Made by a program: the position numbers and the translations under genes. A stretch of 15,558 bases of DNA from Thermococcus sp. Lineage in GTDB: Archaea; Methanobacteriota_B; Thermococci; Thermococcales; Thermococcaceae. The notes below the pieces were generated by a model, which saw only the letters and a program-made list of their open reading frames with translations, did no database searches and was not told where the DNA came from. The stretch covers positions 1 through 15,558 of the forward strand of contig JAMOTW010000215.1 in assembly GCA_027062125.1 (NCBI GenBank), read 5' to 3'. Positions within the stretch are counted from its first letter, which is position 1. The number at the start of each line of letters is the position of its first letter. Positions 6,731 to 12,322 of this stretch are shown here, one piece after another.

Positions 6731-7789
6731 ATGAGGTACGGAACTCTGTTGGATGTAGTTCGGGAGAGACCCCTCGACATCAGCGAGGCGTGGGTTAGGG
6801 AATACCTTAAGGAAATCTTTGAGTTCCACTTCGAGAGAACCCCCTACTGGAGGGGTGTTGCCGAGAGGCTGAAGCCTGACCTTGATGAAATCTTCCAGGG
6901 AAATCTCACCGAGGTGTTTGAGAAGATTTTCAACGCCGGTCTAACTGTTGATGAGGATTACCTCCGCCCCCACTGGCTGGAGTTCGTACCCGACAATTAT
7001 CCCGGCAGGGTGCGCTTTTATCAGTCATCAGGCACGACGAGGGAGAGGGCCATCGGCCACTGGGACGCGGACTACCTGAAGGTTCTTCACTCCTACATGC
7101 GCGCCGCCCTGGATGAAATCTACGGCCTCTCCAACGTGTACCATGAAGGGCATCAGATGAGAGCAATCGCTCACGGCCCCTATGGATGGTACCAGGACGA
7201 GATAAGCGAACTCGTGTGGAGCTATGAAGGAGTGCTCTACTTCATCGGAATGGAGACCGACGGCCTCAAGAGGGTTCTCAGAGAACAGGGACTCGATGCA
7301 GTTCTGAGGCTCCTCGATCCGCTCGTGAGGTACACCAGGCGCGTCATGGAAACGGACAGGATAAACACGGTCCGCTCGGCGCCCCCGCTGATGTCGATCT
7401 TCGAGCCCTACAGCGAGTCCATCGAGACCGCGATAATAAGCGGCGTCGGGATAAACCGGGAGTTCTTTGAGTACCTGTCCAATACCTTCGAGAACACGAG
7501 GCTGATACCCCTCTACGGCTACTACCTCTTCGGCGACCTCGTGGGCATCCACCGCCGCGGGGAGTTCTGGTACTACCCCAACTACCCCACGACCCTCGTC
7601 TTTCCAATGGAATCCAGAGGAGAAGAGTACAGGATAGTCCAGCGCGGTGAGAGGGGCAGGGTGGCATTTATAATAGCCAGACCCGAAGTTCTTGTGGTAA
7701 AATTCGAGGATGAAACCGCACTCAGGGTCCCCCCGGCTGGCCCCTTCAAATGGGACGGATTCGGAGACCCCATGAGGGACGTGGGGTGA
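6731..7789 (+). CDS. Short adenylate-forming (AMP-binding-like) protein lacking the C-terminal lysine domain
   Basis: 352 residues. The middle carries FYQSSGTTRERAIGHWDADY (97-116), a recognisable acyl-adenylate P-loop (SSGTT) but without the usual following Gly-Lys. ISGVGI (237-242) and LIPLYGYYLFGDL (258-270) lie where the A4/A5 motifs of PaaK and LuxE relatives occur. RGERGRVAF (305-313) resembles A6. The protein ends soon after KFEDETALRV (324-333), so the mobile C-terminal domain with the catalytic lysine is absent; no frameshift is visible at the stop. It may bind and adenylate an acid slowly, need a partner, or have another role. The open frame extends back to 6530, but the TATA at 6702 places the start at ATG 6731. 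The next gene overlaps or abuts its stop, which suggests a joint function with the DUF835 membrane protein. Confidence 0.75.
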   Translation: MRYGTLLDVVRERPLDISEAWVREYLKEIFEFHFERTPYWRGVAERLKPDLDEIFQGNLTEVFEKIFNAGLTVDEDYLRPHWLEFVPDNYPGRVRFYQSSGTTRERAIGHWDADYLKVLHSYMRAALDEIYGLSNVYHEGHQMRAIAHGPYGWYQDEISELVWSYEGVLYFIGMETDGLKRVLREQGLDAVLRLLDPLVRYTRRVMETDRINTVRSAPPLMSIFEPYSESIETAIISGVGINREFFEYLSNTFENTRLIPLYGYYLFGDLVGIHRRGEFWYYPNYPTTLVFPMESRGEEYRIVQRGERGRVAFIIARPEVLVVKFEDETALRVPPAGPFKWDGFGDPMRDVG

Positions 7790-7794
7790 GGTGG

Positions 7795-8892
7795 TTGGAC
7801 GGCGTCCAAGCGCTGCTGCTCGCAGAAGCCTCAATCGTTATGGGCACGGACCTGCTGGCGGCGGCTCTGATATTCAGAATATACCTCCACAACAGGAGAA
7901 GATCCGCCCTTGCATTCTCCATAGCCTGGATATTCGACTTCTTCCTAGTTTTATCCTCGGCCCAGCAGAACCAGACCGTGAAGCTGTTGGGCCTAGTTAG
8001 CCTCTCGGTGTTCTCTGGCCTCATCTTCTACGGCTCCGTGAAGTTCCTCGAGGAGGAATCCCTGAACGCCCAGCACAAAACACTCTCTCTCTTCGCAACG
8101 ATGCCCGTTGCCTTCATGGTCTATATCCTTGGAGTTTACCTCTACACTAAGGACCCCGTGTGGACTGCAACAAGCGCTACTGCACTGGGGATCAGCGGCG
8201 TCTTCGTGGTCGCCGGCGGCATGCTTCTCATGGAAGTGGAGGAGATCTACAAGAGCGCCGTTCGGGATCTGTACATCGGGGTGATGCTCTTCGGCATTCA
8301 CCTGGTTCCCGGGGCCCTCTTTGGAAGGGAGCAGTGGTACCAGGCCATAGGGTTCACTGCATCCACAGTTCTCATCGTCTTCATGGTCTGGGCGATGGTC
8401 AAGCTGACCTCCTCGGAGAAGTTCCAGCCTCCAAAGAACGGCGGCGCCCAGCAGAAAGTGGACATCAGGCCGGGGGCCATGGTGGTGGGACCAGAAGAAT
8501 ACAGGCGGCTTAAAGAGGAGCTCAAGGACATGCCGGTGCTGGCCTTCGTCAGGAACGTGTCGGACGTCCCGGAGAAGTGGGAAACCTACTTCGTGACGAC
8601 CATACCCTTCAAGGGGGACTTCAAGAACACAATAAACCCCACGAACCTCGCCAAGATGACGGAGCTCGCCTACCAGTACCTTGAGACCTTCGCCCAGTCG
8701 GAAAGGCAGGGGATCATCGTCATCGACTGCTTCGAGTACCTGACCGTATACAACCAGTGGGAAAGCCTCATGAAGTTTGTGGCAAAGCTGAGGGACTTCG
8801 TGATAATGAACAAGGGCACCCTCATAGTCGTCGTCGAGAAAGAGAGCCTCGAGCCCAGGAAGTACTCCCAGCTCAGGAAGCTCCTCGGGTGA
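7795..8892 (+). CDS. Seven-TM membrane protein with C-terminal DUF835 domain
   Basis: 365 residues. Seven hydrophobic segments are seen at about 6-30, 38-56, 62-82, 97-118, 124-146, 158-176 and 184-204. They are followed by a short linker and a cytoplasmic DUF835 domain (about 228-365: MVVGPEEYRRLKEELKDMPV, and later GIIVIDCFEYLTVYN). DUF835 is an archaeal domain of unknown biochemical role, often joined to sensory or membrane modules; a 7-TM sensor reading is an inference. Two starts compete. GTG 7786 overlaps the preceding TGA as GTGA. TTG 7795 has GGTGA with a five-base spacer, the same arrangement as other genes here, so I prefer TTG. Either way translation is probably coupled to the upstream adenylate-forming gene. 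Confidence 0.82.
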   Translation: MDGVQALLLAEASIVMGTDLLAAALIFRIYLHNRRRSALAFSIAWIFDFFLVLSSAQQNQTVKLLGLVSLSVFSGLIFYGSVKFLEEESLNAQHKTLSLFATMPVAFMVYILGVYLYTKDPVWTATSATALGISGVFVVAGGMLLMEVEEIYKSAVRDLYIGVMLFGIHLVPGALFGREQWYQAIGFTASTVLIVFMVWAMVKLTSSEKFQPPKNGGAQQKVDIRPGAMVVGPEEYRRLKEELKDMPVLAFVRNVSDVPEKWETYFVTTIPFKGDFKNTINPTNLAKMTELAYQYLETFAQSERQGIIVIDCFEYLTVYNQWESLMKFVAKLRDFVIMNKGTLIVVVEKESLEPRKYSQLRKLLG

Positions 8893-8898
8893 GGACAG

Positions 8899-8909
8899 CT
8901 TTATATACC
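8899..8909 (+). promoter_or_regulatory. TATA box of the H/ACA guide RNA
   Basis: CTTTATATACC is a near-ideal archaeal TATA element. Counting about 26 bases from its centre gives a transcription start at about 8930, exactly where the first guide-RNA stem begins. It lies 7 bases after the DUF835 gene stop. Confidence 0.7.
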
Positions 8910-8929
8910 TCCTCTTTTCAACCTTAGAA

Positions 8930-9144
8930 TGCCCCCGCGCGAGGACCCCGGGGAGAATGAACCGGGGGGCGATGCGGGGGCTACAGCCCGGTCTCAGCGA
9001 GGTCCCCGCGGGAGGGCCTTCCGCGTTACGGAGCGCGATGACCGCGGGAAACCCAGACCGGGCACAGACGGCCCGCCTGGGTTAGCCCGCCTGAGCCCGC
9101 CGTCTGGCACCTATGAGGGCGGGAGTTACGGGCGGGCCATAGTC
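8930..9144 (+). ncRNA. Three-hairpin H/ACA box guide RNA (rRNA pseudouridylation)
   Basis: The stretch is very GC-rich and folds into three guide hairpins. Hairpin 1: lower stem 8931-8938/8974-8981, upper stem 8946-8951/8962-8967, ACA 8983-8985. Hairpin 2: lower stem 8986-8994/9055-9063 (9 perfect pairs), upper stem 9005-9011/9042-9048, ACA 9064-9066. Hairpin 3: lower stem 9070-9077/9131-9138, upper stem 9086-9091/9118-9123, AUA 9139-9141. In all three the distance from the end of the upper stem to the box is exactly 15 bases, as the Cbf5-L7Ae-Nop10-Gar1 complex requires. Each apex has paired GA steps typical of an L7Ae k-turn or k-loop: 8953-8954 with 8959-8960, 9012-9013 with 9040-9041, 9093-9094 with 9115-9116. 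Pocket matches point to 23S rRNA for hairpins 2 and 3. Pyrococcus has H/ACA sRNAs found in GC-rich screens (the hgc/Pab/Pf series); I cannot say which one this matches. Confidence 0.88.
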
Positions 9145-9209
9145 CAGCAACACACCTTCTCGGAGTAAGGTTTATTAGTGGGAAAAATCCAGATTCTACT
9201 GGGATAAAG

Positions 9210-9440
9210 GTGGTCACCAAGAAGTCCAAGTCCAGCGAGGAAGAGGAGAAGATAAAGGCCATCCTCCCCTGGGGCAACTCGGGTTTTCTGAACGACGTCA
9301 TGGAGGAGAAGGCCAAGGAAAAGGCCGAGGCCCTCGCCATAGTCGAGGGCTTGGTCGAGCCGGACATCCTCCCCGACGACGTCAAGTCGATAGTGAAAAA
9401 ACCGGACAAAAAAGAGCTCATAAAGGAGATAGAGGAGTAG
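9210..9440 (+). CDS. Small charged hypothetical protein
   Basis: 76 residues, rich in Lys and Glu, with no signal peptide, membrane segment or family motif that I recognise. The first 15 residues are polar (TKKSKSSEEEEK). The centre contains ILPWGNSGFLNDVMEEKAKE, and the end is a Lys/Glu helix. The start is GTG 9210: a TATA-like GTTTATTAG at 9170-9178 predicts transcription from about 9201, leaving almost no leader. Codon use and a continuous frame ending 19 bases before the convergent moeA stop support a real gene. It follows the H/ACA RNA on the same strand; a link to it is not shown. Confidence 0.6.
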   Translation: MVTKKSKSSEEEEKIKAILPWGNSGFLNDVMEEKAKEKAEALAIVEGLVEPDILPDDVKSIVKKPDKKELIKEIEE

Positions 9441-9459
9441 CGTTTCTGCCCGCCTTCCT

Positions 9460-10650
9460 TTAGTAGAGCACTACCTCCACCACCTCCCCTTCCAGATACC
9501 CCTCGCTGTCTTCTGGAATCGCCATGTACCCGTTGCTCTCCACGAGGGAACTGATTATCCCGCTGCCCTTCTTGCGTATCGGCTTCGCCTTACCGTTCTC
9601 GTAGCGAACCTTAACGAACTCGTAGCGTCCGAGCTGGCTCGGAACACTCTCGACGAGCTCCGCCCTGACCCTGACCTCATAGTTCCGGGCTCCAACCAGC
9701 TTCGCGAGGGCGTGCTTGACGTAGAGGTGGAACTGGGTGAAGACGGCGGCGGGATAGCCGCTCATAACGAAGGTTCTCTCGCCGTAGCCTATCGGCCTTC
9801 CCGGCTTTATCGTTGTCCCGTGGAAGAGCAGATTGACAAAGCGGTGCGCGAAGTCCTTCTCGCCGAAGGCAGAACCTCCCGTGACGAGGACAAGGTCGCA
9901 CTCCTCCCTGGCCTTTCTTATCGCCTCCCCAATCCTTTCCGCGTCATCGGGGATTACCCCATAGAACCTCGGCTCGCCGAAGTACTGTCTCACGAGGCCC
10001 TTCAGCATCACCGAGTTGCTGTCGAGGATTTTGCCGGCTTTGAGGGCCTCCTCATCGAACTCCTCAAGGAGTTCGTCGCCGGTGACGATTATGCCGACGA
10101 GGGGCTTCCTCTTCACCCTGACGGTTTTGAGTCCTATGCTCTTCAGCAGCGCCAGGTCCTGGGGCCTTAAAATCTGACCCTTTTGCAGGATTACCTCCCC
10201 CTTCCTCACGTCCTCTCCGGCGAAGGCGACGTTCTGGCCGGGGGCAACGGGTCTGAGTACCCTTATGACGTCCCCCTCGCGCTCCGCCATCTCCTGCATG
10301 AGAACCGCGTTGGCTCCTTCGGGCATCTTCGATCCCGTCATTAGCTTTACAGCGGTTCCCGGTTCCACCTTAGCTTTACTCTCCTCCCCGGCCACTATCT
10401 CGTCGATGACCTTAATCTCAACGGGGTTGTACTCCCTCGCCTGGAATGTGTCCTCAGCCCTTAAAGCGTAGCCATCAACGGCGGCCCTGTCGAAGGGCGG
10501 ACTGTCTATGGGTGAGACTATGTCTTCCGCGAGAACTCTTCCGAGGGCTCCGTCGAGGGGAACCTCCTCGGTGTCCTCAATCTCATTTAAATCGTTAAGG
10601 AGCATTTCCAAGGCCTCGCGGTAAGGGATGAGCCTTTTGAACTCCCTCAT
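9460..10650 (-). CDS. moeA: Molybdopterin molybdenumtransferase MoeA
   Basis: 396 residues, the normal MoeA length. MoeA inserts molybdate, or tungstate in Thermococcales, into adenylylated molybdopterin made by the MogA/MoaB partner. Visible family blocks are SPIDSPPFDRAAVDGYAL (about 46-63), LMTGSKMPEGANAVLMQE, GIIVTGDELL, LDSNS, VLVTGGSAFGEKDF and TTIKPGRPIGYG followed by SGYPAA. Domain order is that of full-length MoeA, including the C-terminal beta-barrel domain IV. ATG 10650 is chosen: GGGGG lies a few bases upstream, and the alternative TTG at 10656 adds only two residues and overlaps the vapC stop. It lies two bases after vapC, with moaB further upstream on the same strand, so it may be read through the toxin-antitoxin pair. 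Confidence 0.95.
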   Translation of the reverse strand: MREFKRLIPYREALEMLLNDLNEIEDTEEVPLDGALGRVLAEDIVSPIDSPPFDRAAVDGYALRAEDTFQAREYNPVEIKVIDEIVAGEESKAKVEPGTAVKLMTGSKMPEGANAVLMQEMAEREGDVIRVLRPVAPGQNVAFAGEDVRKGEVILQKGQILRPQDLALLKSIGLKTVRVKRKPLVGIIVTGDELLEEFDEEALKAGKILDSNSVMLKGLVRQYFGEPRFYGVIPDDAERIGEAIRKAREECDLVLVTGGSAFGEKDFAHRFVNLLFHGTTIKPGRPIGYGERTFVMSGYPAAVFTQFHLYVKHALAKLVGARNYEVRVRAELVESVPSQLGRYEFVKVRYENGKAKPIRKKGSGIISSLVESNGYMAIPEDSEGYLEGEVVEVVLY

Positions 10651-10652
10651 TT

Positions 10653-11111
10653 TCAAACCCCCACTGTTTTTAGAAAATCAACCCTCTTGAAATCGGAATC
10701 GAACGTGGCTATTTTTTCAATGCCGTAATTCTTGCAGGTTAGGGCTATTTGAGCGTCGGAAGGCATCAAGCGATACTTTTTCAGAATTGTTTCGAGTTCA
10801 CTTGTTCCTTGAAAATCCTGAAGCACGACAATGTTGCCCTCTCGGATTAGACCATCTAACGCCTCCATAACTGGTTCAAATTTAGTCCATCCGTTTTTCC
10901 TTATGAACTTTCGCAGACTGTGCTTACCCTTTATTCCAAACCTTTCACGTCCGAATGCCATTGCAAGTGCCCCAAGTGATTCGCGGTAAACTATTGTTGA
11001 GGTCACGTTGGTTGAAGAACCGCTTAGAACGATTTCTGCAAAATCCGCCTTCGGTCCGTTCAGAAGGTACTCGACTATAATAGAGGTGTCAATAAAAACG
11101 ACGTCCTTCAA
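10653..11111 (-). CDS. vapC: VapC-type PIN-domain ribonuclease toxin
   Basis: 152 residues, typical for VapC toxins, which are Mg-dependent endoribonucleases acting on tRNA, rRNA or mRNA in the cytoplasm. The PIN acidic residues are in place: Asp8 in FIDTSIIVEY, Glu44 in VYRESLGALA, Asp119 in PSDAQIAL, and Asp138 or Asp140 in ATFDSDF, so the toxin looks intact. The start is TTG 11111, overlapping the antitoxin stop as TTGA, with GAGGAG just upstream; no ATG or GTG occurs near the PIN motif. The DNA is visibly AT-richer than its neighbours (25 G/C of 60 by hand count at 10681-10740, versus 33 of 60 at 9781-9840), consistent with acquisition by transfer. Confidence 0.9.
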   Translation of the reverse strand: MKDVVFIDTSIIVEYLLNGPKADFAEIVLSGSSTNVTSTIVYRESLGALAMAFGRERFGIKGKHSLRKFIRKNGWTKFEPVMEALDGLIREGNIVVLQDFQGTSELETILKKYRLMPSDAQIALTCKNYGIEKIATFDSDFKRVDFLKTVGV

Positions 11112-11251
11112 ATCTCCTCAGCCTCCTCAATGGCCCACTGTATAGTTTTCTCATCAAACGTTCCGAGGATCCCCCTGAACTTTCTAATACCTTTGAGCTT
11201 TCCCTCTTTTTGCTCTGCCGCGAGGTCCTTCGTCTCATTAAGGTTCTCCAC
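11108..11251 (-). CDS. vapB: VapB-like antitoxin
   Basis: 47 residues, MENLNETKDLAAEQKEGKLK and on to AIEEAEEI; acidic at the end as many antitoxins are. The assignment rests mainly on its position: small, directly upstream of vapC and overlapping its TTG start by the shared TTGA. The C-terminal helix IQWAIEEAEEI would fit a toxin-wrapping tail; the DNA-binding part is too short to classify. GTG 11251 has GGTGA with a five-base spacer. An in-frame GTG at 11260 inside that site would add three residues. A TATA-like AAACTTAAA on the minus strand (11286-11294) overlaps the end of moaB and could give the pair its own promoter. Confidence 0.75.
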   Translation of the reverse strand: MENLNETKDLAAEQKEGKLKGIRKFRGILGTFDEKTIQWAIEEAEEI

Positions 11252-11285
11252 AGTCGTCACCCCTCGACCTTTTTAGACCCAAGGA

Positions 11286-11294
11286 TGATTTAAG
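11286..11294 (-). promoter_or_regulatory. Possible TATA box of vapBC next to the moaB stop
   Basis: The minus strand reads AAACTTAAA, abutting the moaB stop codon (11296-11298). The predicted start near 11264 leaves a short leader containing the vapB Shine-Dalgarno site. Inferred from position only. Confidence 0.4.
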
Positions 11295-11295
11295 T

Positions 11296-11811
11296 TTACT
11301 CCCTCCCGTGCTTCAGCACGTGGCCGGCTTCGTTGAGGATTATCTTTATGCCCGTCTTCGCGGCACCGAGGCTTCCGGGAAGGCAGAAGACCGCCATCGC
11401 CCTTCCGGAGCTTTTGATGATTCCAGCTGTGGCCCTGCTCATCACGGCGGCCGTCCCAATCTCCTCGTAGCTCAAGAGCCTGAATATCTCCCCGAAGCCC
11501 GTTAGTTCCTTATCGAAAAGGGGCCTGATGCTCTCTATCGTGACGTCCCTGCTCGCTATTCCGGTTCCGCCGGAGGTAACGACGACGTCGGCACCCGCCC
11601 TGAAGGCGCTGACCACCGCCCCGACTATCGCCATCTTCTCGTCCGGAACAACGGTATAGTAAACCTTCTCGTGGCCGTTTTTCTCCAGCTCCTCCACGAG
11701 GAACTTCCCGCTCAGGTCTTCCTTCTCCCCCCGGCTCGCGGTGTCGCTGACCGTTACGACCGCGAACTTGAACTTTCTCGGGGCCTTCCTCTTGTGCTCC
11801 CCAACACCCAT
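11296..11811 (-). CDS. moaB: Molybdenum cofactor biosynthesis protein MoaB (MogA-like adenylyltransferase)
   Basis: 171 residues, the normal length for archaeal MoaB. This family adenylylates molybdopterin before MoeA inserts the metal. Motifs: VVTVSDTASRGEKEDLSG (18-35), the molybdopterin-binding VVVTSGGTGIASRDVTIESI (77-96), and FCLPGSLGAAKTGI (142-155). In Thermococcales the product mainly feeds tungsten enzymes such as aldehyde ferredoxin oxidoreductases; this is known of the group, not shown here. ATG 11811 has GGTGG four bases upstream, and a TATA-like GGTTATTAAG lies at 11841-11850. moeA lies about 650 bases downstream on the same strand, with vapBC between. Confidence 0.94.
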   Translation of the reverse strand: MGVGEHKRKAPRKFKFAVVTVSDTASRGEKEDLSGKFLVEELEKNGHEKVYYTVVPDEKMAIVGAVVSAFRAGADVVVTSGGTGIASRDVTIESIRPLFDKELTGFGEIFRLLSYEEIGTAAVMSRATAGIIKSSGRAMAVFCLPGSLGAAKTGIKIILNEAGHVLKHGRE

Positions 11812-11840
11812 ACTACCACCGGGTTAAACTCCGCGATGGG

Positions 11841-11850
11841 CTTAATAACC
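11841..11850 (-). promoter_or_regulatory. TATA box of moaB
   Basis: The minus strand reads GGTTATTAAG, centred about 34 bases before ATG 11811. The predicted start near 11819 leaves a minimal leader that still holds most of the GGTGG Shine-Dalgarno site. Confidence 0.45.
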
Positions 11851-11892
11851 TTTCAGCAAATGGAAGCGTTTAACAGAATAGGTGGGAAGGAC

Positions 11893-12081
11893 TCACCAGC
11901 CCCTGCGCTCCCACTCCTCGTACTGCATGAGGTCTTCGAGTTCCTTGGGTTCCTTGCGGTACCTGCCCTTTATCCACGCGGCTATCGCCATGATTATCAT
12001 CAGCGGAACTATCACCACCAGAGCCGCCGCTCCGACGACTATGATGCCGAGCACGATGAGTATCAGAAAGACCAGGAGCAA
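11893..12081 (-). CDS. Small single-pass or hairpin membrane protein
   Basis: 62 residues. Residues 1-36 are almost wholly hydrophobic (MLLVFLILIVLGIIVVGAAA, then LVVIVPLMIIMAIAAWI), long enough for one extended or two closely packed membrane segments. A basic and acidic cytoplasmic tail follows (KGRYRKEPKELEDLMQYEEW). No family is recognised. The start is TTG 12081, the only common start after the in-frame upstream stop; no Shine-Dalgarno site is seen. A TATA-like CTTTAATTTTG (minus strand, about 12107-12117) would give a nearly leaderless mRNA. It is possible that translation starts a few codons later. Confidence 0.6.
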   Translation of the reverse strand: MLLVFLILIVLGIIVVGAAALVVIVPLMIIMAIAAWIKGRYRKEPKELEDLMQYEEWERRGW

Positions 12082-12125
12082 ATGGGCAAACTAGAAATCT
12101 ACGCCCAGACAAAATTAAAGCGTGC

Positions 12126-12197
12126 TCACTGGTCCTTCTCGGCGCCAGGGCTCAGGGCCTCGAACTCCTCCTTCAGAACCTTGTCAACCATTATCAT
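12126..12197 (-). CDS. Tiny ORF (23 codons) or gene remnant
   Basis: The frame starts ATGATAATG (two in-frame ATGs at 12197 and 12191) and encodes VDKVLKEEFEALSPGAEKDQ before TGA. The GC-rich, third-position-biased codons (AAG, GAG, CTG, GCC) look like coding DNA of this genome, whereas the bases just upstream are AT-rich and contain stops. It may therefore be the tail of a decayed or inserted-into gene, or a genuine microprotein. No Shine-Dalgarno site is seen. The rest of the 241-base gap between 12081 and 12323 is AT-rich and holds only the promoter of the next gene. Confidence 0.3.
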   Translation of the reverse strand: MIMVDKVLKEEFEALSPGAEKDQ

Positions 12198-12265
12198 TAT
12201 TCAAGAAAACAATTCATAGAACATACAATCCAGCAATTTTGTCCGGGTGTAGATCGCATGGTAAT

Positions 12266-12321
12266 CTTTAATAATCTCAAAAGCAATTAGGCAATATTGA
12301 GACATAGAGAACGGTGTCTCA
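12266..12321 (+). promoter_or_regulatory. Promoter and dyad element of the transglutaminase-like gene
   Basis: CTTTAATAAT (12266-12275) is the best TATA candidate and predicts a start near 12297. A perfect dyad TGAGACA (12298-12304) / TGTCTCA (12315-12321) with a 10-base spacer begins at that point and ends two bases before the TTG start. The Shine-Dalgarno GGTGT (12313-12317) overlaps its right arm. It could be an operator or an RNA hairpin limiting ribosome access. Confidence 0.45.
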
Positions 12322-12322
12322 G

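Noticed and set aside
7028..7834. 268-codon open frame on the minus strand
   Set aside because: Antisense shadow of the short adenylating gene; the translation has no family resemblance.
8930..9144. RNase P RNA or SRP RNA
   Set aside because: Neither the GAGGAA-type conserved block of RNase P RNA nor the SRP helix 8 GGAA/GNAR motif is present, and the H/ACA spacing fits all three hairpins.
8929..9168. 79-codon frame starting MPPREDPGEN across the RNA region
   Set aside because: Pro/Gly/Arg-rich translation of structured GC-rich RNA; the three H/ACA hairpins explain the sequence.
12126..12197. Box C/D sRNA (ATGATAA near CTGA on the minus strand)
   Set aside because: Box C has a mismatch, no convincing C' box is present, and no terminal stem encloses the boxes.
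11671..12219. 182-codon open frame on the plus strand
   Set aside because: Runs antisense through the start of moaB and the small membrane gene; contains low-complexity His/Asp/Tyr translation from the reverse of hydrophobic codons.
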